Positions 1 to 6,446 of a stretch of 6,446 bases of DNA are shown here, in pieces. Source of the stretch: JAPYTU01 sp036166735 (GTDB taxonomy: Bacteria; Bacteroidota; Bacteroidia; Cytophagales; MED-G16); NCBI GenBank assembly GCA_036166735.1, contig JAYZHG010000010.1, forward strand, positions 1 through 6,446, given 5' to 3'. The notes under the pieces are model-generated. The model was not told the DNA's origin and did not search any database. It saw nothing but the letters and a program-made list of their open reading frames with translations. Within the stretch, counting starts at the first letter, position 1. Each line of letters starts with the position of its first letter. The position numbers were made by a program, and so were the translations under genes.

Positions 1-98
1 TCACTAGTATGATTAATCAACCTACAATTAGTGTTGAAGCTACAAAAATTATTATCATCAAAATTTAACGTTTTAGATGGTGATATAAGTGTTACCAT
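1..98 (-). CDS. yaaA: YaaA/DUF328 (UPF0246) peroxide stress protein, N-terminal fragment
   Basis: An ATG at 98-96 opens a frame that runs to the left edge without a stop: 32 whole codons plus two bases. It begins MVTLISPSKTLNF, which matches the hallmark start of the YaaA family (E. coli YaaA begins MLILISPAKTLDY); the ISPxKTL core is the diagnostic part. YaaA is a cytoplasmic protein of about 250 residues that limits oxidative damage by lowering free intracellular iron during peroxide stress, so roughly the last 85-90 percent lies outside the window. The start is 35 bp behind the DUF1080 gene on the same strand. The leader is almost pure A/T with no Shine-Dalgarno sequence, as is usual in Bacteroidota. 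It may be co-transcribed, but no functional tie to the sugar genes is evident. The call rests on about 13 residues of similarity; the following residues fit the family only loosely. Confidence 0.8.
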   Translation of the reverse strand, partial: MVTLISPSKTLNFDDNNFCSFNTNCRLINHTS

Positions 99-133
99 AA
101 TAAAATAAAATTAGTTATTAATATACGATTAAA

Positions 134-841
134 TTAATAGTATGTTTCTTTTATTAATTTAGGATCTAATAAAATAGGTTTTTGATACCTATCAATATCT
201 TTTGTTATTATTTTAATATTTCTCCATGCTACTTCTTTTCCTTCTTTTTTTTTATCATTTCCTATGCCATGAACTTGTAATCCTATAAACCCTGTATGAG
301 TCATATTATCTATCAAATATGATGCAGGAACATCATTAATCCAGGTTTTTATTGTGTCTCCTATAGCTTCACTTCTATATTTATTCCACTTATTTTTTTT
401 AAATGCTTTTTGAGCTTCAGAATTTCCATTCAATGAATATAACCATCCTCTTCTACCCTCATCATATATTCCGCCACTCCAAGCTCTTTCAGAAGGATCA
501 ATTTCAATTTGATAACCATGTACCTTTCCTTCTTTATAAGAATCTATACTATTACTTCTTATTTGAATACCTGAATTTATATTAGAATCTACTTTATATT
601 CTATTTCTAGAATAAAATCATCATAAAATTTTTCAGAACACAAAAAAGTATTTAAAGTATTAAGAACTGAAGTTCCTACAATTGTACCATCCCTAACTTC
701 ATATTTTGCATTACCACCAATAACATACCACCCAGTTAAAGTCTTACCATCAAATAATCTGTCCCAAGATTCATTTTTCTCTCCAATTTTATTACAAGAA
801 AATAATCCTATTAAGGATAATACAAATATGTTTTTTATCAC
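134..841 (-). CDS. DUF1080 / 3-keto-disaccharide hydrolase family lipoprotein
   Basis: This 235-residue protein has a lipoprotein signal peptide: a hydrophobic stretch at residues 5-15 and the lipobox L13-F14-S15-C16, so it should be lipid-anchored in the cell envelope. The mature part is one DUF1080 (PF06439) domain, a concanavalin-like beta-sandwich. It shows the hallmark LFDGKTLTGW (29-38), NSGIQIRS (89-96), GYQIEIDP (109-116), GGIYDEGRRGW (123-133), GFIGLQVHG (184-192) and the closing WRNIKI (206-211). The length is normal for the family and the domain looks intact. Characterised family members cleave 3-keto-glycosides made by a partner oxidoreductase; such a partner gene lies directly upstream. 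The start is GTG (841-839), two bases after the upstream TAA. It is preferred because no later start would keep the signal peptide, and translation is probably coupled. The family is certain; the substrate is unknown. Confidence 0.93.
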   Translation of the reverse strand: MIKNIFVLSLIGLFSCNKIGEKNESWDRLFDGKTLTGWYVIGGNAKYEVRDGTIVGTSVLNTLNTFLCSEKFYDDFILEIEYKVDSNINSGIQIRSNSIDSYKEGKVHGYQIEIDPSERAWSGGIYDEGRRGWLYSLNGNSEAQKAFKKNKWNKYRSEAIGDTIKTWINDVPASYLIDNMTHTGFIGLQVHGIGNDKKKEGKEVAWRNIKIITKDIDRYQKPILLDPKLIKETYY

Positions 842-843
842 AA

Positions 844-2043
844 TTAAGGATTTATATTATAATAAGGTCTCCAATAAGTAATTCTTTCATTGTGAACAGC
901 TTTTAAAGCTAAATCAACTGCAATTGCTGTTGATGAACCACTATAAACATTTGACTCTGGTAACTGATTATTTAGTATGCTATCCCTAAAATCAACAAGT
1001 GCTTGTTTTGAGGGATCCAATTGCTTATAATCAATAGGAATACCTTTGCCTTCAACCCATGGTTTTGCTGTTGCTCCAGAGACTCCATCAACATTTCCTA
1101 ATTCTTTTAATGAGTTTCCTTCTGGATATATCCAAGCAGTTTGATAGTCTAAAAGTATTGATCCTTTATCTCCATGAATTTTAATTTGATAGTTACCTAA
1201 AGCATTGGAAGTTAAAGAAGTGAATTTAGCTTTTACTCCATTTGAATATTCAAATATTAAATGAACATTATCAAAAGTTTCTCTCCCATCTTTCCAATAA
1301 TCAATTCCACCAGAACCCATAATTTTTGAAGGATTATCATTAAGCACCCAATTAACAAAATCAATTTGATGAGAGCATAATTCAGCAACCAACCCCCCTG
1401 AATATTCTTTATACATTCTCCAGTTTATTAATCTTTCTAAACTTGGGTCAGATACAGGTCTTCTCCAATTACCATTTCTATTCCATTGACACTCAAAATA
1501 AGATACTTTTCCAATTTCATTTGAATTTATCATATCCACAACATGAGCGTATAATCTAGAGCTATGATATTGATGACCTGTTTGAAAGATAATATTAGAT
1601 TTTTTTACCTTTTTAATAAGATTTAAATTATCATATATTCCACGAACCATAGTTTTTTCACAATAGATATGTTTACCTGCATCAATTGCATCACTTGCAA
1701 TTTGGTAATGAGTTGAAAATGGAGTTGCTATAAGTACTGCGTCTATATCTTTATTTTCTAATAATTTTTTATAATTTTTATATGCAATCGTATTTTTAGG
1801 TGATTTTTTAATTCCGTTTTCTAATCTAAAAGGTAAAATATCACAACAAGCAACTACATTAAGATTTTCAATGTCATTTATAAATGGTATCAAACCTCCA
1901 CCTCTATCACCTGTTCCAATTATTACAATATTTATAGTATTATTAAAATTTAAATTATTAGATAAACTAAAATTATTAACTAAAGGAACAGAAATTGCTG
2001 CTGCAATCTTTCCACTATTTCTAATAAAATTTCTTCTATTCAT
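844..2043 (-). CDS. Tat-exported Gfo/Idh/MocA family NAD(P)-dependent sugar oxidoreductase
   Basis: This 399-residue protein opens with a twin-arginine signal: R3-R4-N5-F6-I7 followed by a hydrophobic stretch at about 13-22. It is therefore likely folded with its nicotinamide cofactor in the cytoplasm and then exported. A Rossmann domain follows, with the dinucleotide motif GTGDRG at 43-48 (strand NIVIIGTG), D68 after the second strand, ATPFSTH at 106-112 and CEKTM at 128-132, the family's conserved EK pair. The C-terminal substrate domain has GHQYH (156-160), WNRNGNWRRP (187-196) and ELCSHQID (221-228), where H225 is the likely catalytic histidine. Length and layout are complete. Family members oxidise or reduce sugars and inositols; with a DUF1080 gene two bases downstream, oxidation of a glycoside at C3 is the best guess. 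The ATG at 2043 is the only start that keeps the Tat motif. The 71-bp leader (2044-2114) is A/T-rich, without a convincing promoter. Confidence 0.94.
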   Translation of the reverse strand: MNRRNFIRNSGKIAAAISVPLVNNFSLSNNLNFNNTINIVIIGTGDRGGGLIPFINDIENLNVVACCDILPFRLENGIKKSPKNTIAYKNYKKLLENKDIDAVLIATPFSTHYQIASDAIDAGKHIYCEKTMVRGIYDNLNLIKKVKKSNIIFQTGHQYHSSRLYAHVVDMINSNEIGKVSYFECQWNRNGNWRRPVSDPSLERLINWRMYKEYSGGLVAELCSHQIDFVNWVLNDNPSKIMGSGGIDYWKDGRETFDNVHLIFEYSNGVKAKFTSLTSNALGNYQIKIHGDKGSILLDYQTAWIYPEGNSLKELGNVDGVSGATAKPWVEGKGIPIDYKQLDPSKQALVDFRDSILNNQLPESNVYSGSSTAIAVDLALKAVHNERITYWRPYYNINP

Positions 2044-2114
2044 TATACAATCACTAAAATATTACATTAAAGACTTTTTTTTAAAAATATTCCTTTAAAT
2101 ACTTTATTAAAAAT

Positions 2115-3392
2115 TTATTTCAAAAAACTCTCATATATATAATCATGAATTTTTGTTCTAATATTATACTCATAAAGTTTACCATTCTCTCTAGTCTGAT
2201 AAACCCTATTTGATAAGAAAATATAAATCAAATTATACTCAGGATCTACCCAAACAAATGTACCCGTATATCCCGAGTGCCCATAACTTTTCTTTGAAGA
2301 ATATTTTGAATACGTACAATCATCTATACTATACTCAGGTAAAGGTTTATCAAAACCTAGTCCCCTATGATACTTACCAGAACAATAATTACACTGAGTG
2401 AATAAAGTTATGGTTGAAGAATTAAAAATCTTTTTTCCATTATAATATCCATCATTCAAAAAAGTCTGATAAATAACTCCTAATTCATTAGCTGTTGAAA
2501 AAAGTCCAGCATTACCAGAAATCCCATCCATCATTGCAGCACCTTCATCATGAACTACCCCATGAATTTGAGTCATTCTAAAAAAATCATCATTTTCAGT
2601 TGGCACAATTTTATTTTTGGGAAATTTTCTTAAAGGATTAAATAATGTTTTATTTAAATCTAAAGATGAATAAATGTCTCCTACAAAATTCTCAAATGAG
2701 AATTTAGATAATTTAGATACTATTTCAGGGACTAAATAAAAAAATAATCCAGAATATAAAACAGAATCAGTATCCACAAAATATGTTTCTTTAATATGAT
2801 TATATATTTCATTTTTGTATTTCTTATACAAATACAAACTATCAGCTAAATTTGTACTATATCTTCTCGAATATTTATTATTAAGTGTTTTTTTCTTAAA
2901 TTCTCCATCTTCATTTTTTGTGGTTTCATGGAAAGGAATCCATGGCCTAATACCCGTTTTATGTAATAAAAAATCTTTAACTGGAATATTTCCTTTATCA
3001 GTTTTTTTAAATGTTTTTAAATAATAGGATAATGGTTTTTCTAAGAAAAATAAATTATTATCATAGAGTTTCATAAGAGAAAGAGTAGATGATGTGATTT
3101 TTGTTAATGATGCTATGTCATAAATCGAATTTTCAGAAACTTTAATTAAACTATCATACGTATGAAAACCATAATTCTTATTAAAAATTTTATTTCCATC
3201 TTTAATAACTAATATCTGTGCACCTGGAAAAGCTTTTAAAGAAATTGCCTCATTGATTACAGAATCTATTTTACGATTTAATAATTCAAGATTAATTTTA
3301 TTGATATCATCAATTTCCAGAGTATCATTGTTTTTTTGAAATGAAAAAAATGAATTAGATAATAATAAATTAAGCAATAAAACTTTAATCAT
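2115..3392 (-). CDS. Periplasmic serine hydrolase (beta-lactamase/PBP fold), like the domain fused to NagZ in Bacteroidota
   Basis: This 425-residue protein has a Sec signal peptide (hydrophobic residues 4-17, no lipobox cysteine) and a PF00144-type serine hydrolase domain from about residue 40. The catalytic motifs are S95-L96-T97-K98 (nucleophile and lysine), Y213-S214-G215 at the Tyr motif, and H372-S373-G374 in place of KTG. The stretches KIVPTENDDFFR (261-272), VHDEGAAMMDGISGNAGLFS (280-299), RGLGFDKP (343-350) and GHSGYTGTFVWVDPE (371-385) closely follow the serine hydrolase half of Bacteroidota GH3 (NagZ)-beta-lactamase fusions. Here that half stands alone with its own signal peptide. 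In Bacillus subtilis a comparable stand-alone hydrolase, AmiE, works with NagZ on muropeptides; by analogy (inference) this could be an amidase or esterase acting on wall fragments rather than a resistance enzyme. The start lies 6 bp behind the propeller gene, pointing to coupled translation. Confidence 0.9.
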   Translation of the reverse strand: MIKVLLLNLLLSNSFFSFQKNNDTLEIDDINKINLELLNRKIDSVINEAISLKAFPGAQILVIKDGNKIFNKNYGFHTYDSLIKVSENSIYDIASLTKITSSTLSLMKLYDNNLFFLEKPLSYYLKTFKKTDKGNIPVKDFLLHKTGIRPWIPFHETTKNEDGEFKKKTLNNKYSRRYSTNLADSLYLYKKYKNEIYNHIKETYFVDTDSVLYSGLFFYLVPEIVSKLSKFSFENFVGDIYSSLDLNKTLFNPLRKFPKNKIVPTENDDFFRMTQIHGVVHDEGAAMMDGISGNAGLFSTANELGVIYQTFLNDGYYNGKKIFNSSTITLFTQCNYCSGKYHRGLGFDKPLPEYSIDDCTYSKYSSKKSYGHSGYTGTFVWVDPEYNLIYIFLSNRVYQTRENGKLYEYNIRTKIHDYIYESFLK

Positions 3393-3398
3393 AGAGAA

Positions 3399-6300
3399 TT
3401 ATTTTACAACTAACTTTCCTGTAAAGATTTGATTATCGGTTTCTATCATATAAACATAAACTCCCGATGACAAACTTGAAAGGTTAATACTAGATTTATG
3501 AAGTTTTTCATTCAACACATGTTTTCCCGTAGCATCATAAAGATTTATTCTAGACTCTCCATTCAACCCTTTTATGTATAACGTCTTATCTACCATTGGA
3601 TTAGGATAAAGAATAATAGGTTTTCCCGATTCTAAATCTTCAACACCTACTATAGCACCATTTGTTCCAATATAAATCTGATAATCAAAAGCATTTATTC
3701 CTGTAGAATTAAATGTAATAGATTTTTCTGAAGGATTTGTAGAGTTTGCTTTTCCTTTGGATGTCCATTGATCAAACCTATCAGAATTAGTATCTCTTAT
3801 GAACATTTCAATTCCAGAGGTAGATAAATTTTCAACGCCATTTAAATTTGAAAATTCTATACTCTCAACATTTGAAAAATTAACATTATTTCCATAATTA
3901 TTAATAATCCAATATTCAGTATCGATTGTATCAGTATTCGGAAGTTTACTTGGGTTAATATCAATTTTACTTACTACAATATCTCCCTCAGGATAAGATC
4001 CATTATTAGGAAATTTAATTGATAAATCTGTTTCAGAAAAGTCTTTTACCCCACCCCCATCTACTTTTATTAAAGAGGATTTTCCTGGTCCTACGGGTGC
4101 ATCAGATATTACCAATTCTCCACCAATTGAATTTAAATTGTGTGAGTTTTTTTTATCATAAACAATTCCATTATCAATATGATTAAATTGATAATAAGCT
4201 ATTAAATCATCATCGTCTAAATTACTTTTTGTTAGATGTCTTGAAAGACGTATTTCATCATCAGAAAGAGCTCTTTTCCAAAAAGTTACCTCCTCTATCA
4301 ATCCTTTATAATATCTTTCTCCCCAATTATAATATGAACCAATTAATATCTTATTTAGATCAAAGGGAAGGGTATTAAAATCAAAACTAAAACTAGACTC
4401 ATTAACATAAAGGTTAATTTTTGATGCAGTTACGGTTATAGCTACAAAAGACCATTCATCAGGTGGAACAATTAAGTTACTATCCCACGACCAAGCTGTT
4501 CCATTCCAATGAAATCCTAATGTGTTATTTCCTTCTCTAAAATTTAGCACATTCTTTTCATTACCATCCCCTGATGATAAACTAAAAATACTTGAATAAT
4601 CAGATTGAATACCATCAGGATATACCCAAGCAGTAAATGAAAACTCTAAAATTGATTGTTCATCTACTGTATTATTGACTAAATATGTATCATCTGTCCA
4701 TGAATTAAGATAAGCCATCTGAGGATTAGGCTCAGGATCACATAAACTGTTTTCTTCGACAACTATCATGTTAGATATTGTTTTAGTATCGGTTCCATTA
4801 TCATTTGTTACGGTAAGCGTTACATCATAACTACCAATAGAAGAATAGGTAACTTCAGGATTTCTTACAGTTGTTGATGAAACTGTAGCTGCACCAGGAA
4901 AATCCCATTGCCAAGTAGCATTATGATGATTTAAAATAGAAAAATCTTCAAATTGTACTATTCCAATTCCTGTACATTCACTTAACTTTCTCTTAGAAAC
5001 AAAAGGTTGGGCTTTCGGTTTTGATGATTCATATAAATCCCTTTCCCAGATACCTCTTGAACCAGCAATTCTTATTTTACCATCTCTGTAAAATGGTAGA
5101 ATTTTAATAGCATGATAATTTTTTGGTAATCCCTTTGAAAAATCTTGCCAATCTGAATGAGAATTATTTTTATACCACACTTTATTTTTAGATGTTATAT
5201 AAATACCACCATCAGTACCCTCTTGTACTTGTATATTCAATATTCTTTCTCCGTTTAACTTATTAGTAGTTAAATTTTCCCATGAAATTCCAAAATCAGT
5301 TGACTTAAATATCTTATTAGTATTATTTCCTGAATGAGTAGTTGCTATATACAATTCATTTTCAATATTTAGTGTGATCCATAAAACATTACTTTCTAAA
5401 AATGAAAGAGCAATTTCATCCCAATTGATACCTCCATCTTCTGATTTCCATAATTTACCACCTAAATTTTCTAAATTTTGAGTTAAAAAAATTAAATCTG
5501 GATTAGATCGGGAAATTTCTATTGACTCAACTTTATGATTTTTATTATTGCCAAATTCGTTTAATAAATTAAAACTCCCTCCTTCATTAATACTTTTCCA
5601 AAGTTTATTTTCATTTCCAACATATAGAGTATTCCAAAATCTAGGATCATAAACAACCTCACTCTTATGGTAATAAGCATAACTTTCATTAGGAAAAATT
5701 GAATATTTTGTAATGTTCTCTATATTACCTTTAATATCTTCAGGAATTATTTTCCCGTCTATATCACTATGGTAAACTCTTCGATTTTCTCCTTTATTTA
5801 CGTAACCAGTAGCTGATTCCCCACCACCTAAGGATAAAAAATTACCAACTCCATAGGTTTGATAATAGGCTGCATTTCCATTATGGTATCTTCCACCTAC
5901 CAATACATCCTGATTCCATCCTTGATCAAATCCCCAATAATGAGATCCATTTAAACCATAATTTCTAGAATCTACAAAGTCAAGATCACTATTATAATAA
6001 TCAATTCCACCATCAGAAGCTACCCATGCATCATTTCCATTTATTTCAATCTCTTGAATATCAGGATGTCTATAGCCTGGACCACAATCATCACATCCAT
6101 ATCCTCCCCATCTCCTATAAGATTTACCTCCATCTTCAGACTTAAATAGGTTAAGTGAACCCATCAAAAACTTATTGGGATCAATGTCTGAAACCTCAAT
6201 ATCAAGATCCCAAAATCCTTGATTGTATCCAGTTGAAGTTACTCCAAAATGTGTAAAACACCAGTGATCATCACTATAAGGACCACCAGGTTCATTATCA

Positions 6301-6446
6301 GGATTACCATCATTATTTCCATCATATGGAGTTGTCCATAATTCTCCTGCATTATCACTTCTATAAATTCCAATAAAATTATTATCATCAATACCATCAT
6401 CTTCATCACCAAGCAAAACAACATATATTCTATTTGGATCTGCATC
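3399..6446 (-). CDS. Large T9SS-secreted protein: Asp-box beta-propeller, PKD, LamG and sorting domain (N-terminus off the window)
   Basis: The frame is open to the right edge (1015 residues seen, numbered from Asp at 6446-6444), so the true start and signal peptide are missing; a TTG at 6416 is only an internal codon. Residues 1 to about 470 form a BNR/sortilin-like beta-propeller with five Asp-boxes: SDNAGELW (30), SEDGGKSY (103), SINEGGSF (285), SEDGGINW (335) and STDFGISW (382). A PKD domain follows at about 491-563 (ending GSYDVTLTVTNDNG), then a LamG/concanavalin-like domain at about 578-755 (FTAWVYP to LIAYYQF), an unassigned beta-rich region at 790-930, and a T9SS type A sorting domain at 941-1015. 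The product should be exported across the outer membrane and either released or held at the surface. Propellers of this type occur in sialidases, GH74 xyloglucanases and non-catalytic adhesins; no catalytic set is recognisable, so substrate and activity are unknown. It is followed after 6 bp by the serine hydrolase gene. Confidence 0.9.
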   Translation of the reverse strand, partial: DADPNRIYVVLLGDEDDGIDDNNFIGIYRSDNAGELWTTPYDGNNDGNPDNEPGGPYSDDHWCFTHFGVTSTGYNQGFWDLDIEVSDIDPNKFLMGSLNLFKSEDGGKSYRRWGGYGCDDCGPGYRHPDIQEIEINGNDAWVASDGGIDYYNSDLDFVDSRNYGLNGSHYWGFDQGWNQDVLVGGRYHNGNAAYYQTYGVGNFLSLGGGESATGYVNKGENRRVYHSDIDGKIIPEDIKGNIENITKYSIFPNESYAYYHKSEVVYDPRFWNTLYVGNENKLWKSINEGGSFNLLNEFGNNKNHKVESIEISRSNPDLIFLTQNLENLGGKLWKSEDGGINWDEIALSFLESNVLWITLNIENELYIATTHSGNNTNKIFKSTDFGISWENLTTNKLNGERILNIQVQEGTDGGIYITSKNKVWYKNNSHSDWQDFSKGLPKNYHAIKILPFYRDGKIRIAGSRGIWERDLYESSKPKAQPFVSKRKLSECTGIGIVQFEDFSILNHHNATWQWDFPGAATVSSTTVRNPEVTYSSIGSYDVTLTVTNDNGTDTKTISNMIVVEENSLCDPEPNPQMAYLNSWTDDTYLVNNTVDEQSILEFSFTAWVYPDGIQSDYSSIFSLSSGDGNEKNVLNFREGNNTLGFHWNGTAWSWDSNLIVPPDEWSFVAITVTASKINLYVNESSFSFDFNTLPFDLNKILIGSYYNWGERYYKGLIEEVTFWKRALSDDEIRLSRHLTKSNLDDDDLIAYYQFNHIDNGIVYDKKNSHNLNSIGGELVISDAPVGPGKSSLIKVDGGGVKDFSETDLSIKFPNNGSYPEGDIVVSKIDINPSKLPNTDTIDTEYWIINNYGNNVNFSNVESIEFSNLNGVENLSTSGIEMFIRDTNSDRFDQWTSKGKANSTNPSEKSITFNSTGINAFDYQIYIGTNGAIVGVEDLESGKPIILYPNPMVDKTLYIKGLNGESRINLYDATGKHVLNEKLHKSSINLSSLSSGVYVYMIETDNQIFTGKLVVK
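3402..3626 (-). other. T9SS type A C-terminal sorting domain (within the propeller protein)
   Basis: The last 75 residues carry the standard Por/type IX signal. It begins with the LYPNP box, continues with short beta-strands (TLYIKGL, RINLYDATGKHVL, INLSSLSSGVYVYMI) and ends in a basic GKLVVK tail. Known sorting domains of this type are recognised by the T9SS in the periplasm and cleaved off at the cell surface. It shows that the host is a Bacteroidota with a type IX system and places the upstream domains outside the cell. Confidence 0.95.

Noticed and set aside
3..68. Plus-strand open frame entering from the left edge, as a possible C-terminus of a convergent gene
   Set aside because: The opposite strand over the same bases encodes a recognisable YaaA N-terminus starting with ATG; the plus frame gives no family match and is low-complexity at its end.
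98..120. Inverted repeat TAATAA/TTATTA as a terminator between the DUF1080 gene and yaaA
   Set aside because: The stem is six A-T pairs with an 11-base loop and overlaps the yaaA start region; such pairs are expected by chance at this base composition.
2067..2098. Inverted repeat TTAAAG/CTTTAA in the 71-bp gap, as a terminator or operator
   Set aside because: Only six pairs, five of them A-T, with a 20-base loop and no following T-run in the direction of transcription that stands out from the A/T background.
2044..2114. Promoter for the oxidoreductase gene (Bacteroidota TAnnTTTG box)
   Set aside because: The closest match (TATTTTAG on the minus strand) differs from the consensus and has no TTG at the right distance upstream. 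The gap could still hold a weak promoter.
403..3024. Plus-strand frames of 60-75 codons at 403-585, 1871-2098, 2210-2401 and 2815-3024
   Set aside because: All lie wholly or mostly opposite clear minus-strand genes, encode low-complexity hydrophobic or Tyr/Phe/Lys-rich products and match nothing.
2115..3392. Antibiotic-resistance beta-lactamase
   Set aside because: The sequence follows the NagZ-associated serine hydrolase group, with HSG in place of KTG and a degenerate Tyr motif; fold membership alone does not indicate beta-lactam hydrolysis.
6239..6445. Minus-strand frame rich in Met and Ile overlapping the propeller gene
   Set aside because: It is an out-of-frame reading of the propeller gene, with repetitive composition and no family signal.
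5000..6446. GH74 xyloglucanase or sialidase assignment for the propeller
   Set aside because: Asp-boxes are shared by many propellers. No catalytic residue set could be recognised and part of the domain is off the window, so the enzyme class is left open.

Overview
The window is strongly AT-rich and reads as chromosomal DNA of a member of the Bacteroidota, most likely a marine-type member of the Flavobacteriales. The evidence is a C-terminal type IX secretion (T9SS) sorting domain at 3402-3626, very short gaps between genes without Shine-Dalgarno sequences, and protein families typical of that phylum. All five supported genes lie on the minus strand, so the window is read from right to left. 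No mobile element, RNA gene, CRISPR array or clear promoter or terminator was found.

In transcription order: (1) 3399-6446, a large secreted multidomain protein whose N-terminus lies beyond the right edge. It has a BNR/Asp-box beta-propeller, a PKD domain, a LamG-like domain, an unassigned beta-rich region and a T9SS type A sorting domain. (2) 2115-3392, a periplasmic serine hydrolase of the beta-lactamase/PBP fold. It resembles the domain that Bacteroidota often carry fused behind the NagZ N-acetylglucosaminidase. (3) 844-2043, a Gfo/Idh/MocA oxidoreductase with a twin-arginine (Tat) signal. (4) 134-841, a DUF1080 (3-keto-disaccharide hydrolase family) lipoprotein. (5) 1-98, the first 32 codons of a YaaA/DUF328 peroxide-stress protein, cut by the left edge.

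The gaps are 6, 71, 2 and 35 bp, so genes 1 and 2 and genes 3 and 4 look like tightly coupled pairs, and the whole may be one transcript. The best-supported joint role is for genes 3 and 4. A Tat-exported sugar oxidoreductase next to a DUF1080 lipoprotein fits an oxidative route in which a glycoside is oxidised to a 3-keto form and then cleaved. The serine hydrolase suggests a link to amino sugars or muropeptides, and the propeller protein could bind or process a surface glycan. The substrate cannot be read from the sequence, and yaaA is probably an unrelated housekeeping neighbour.
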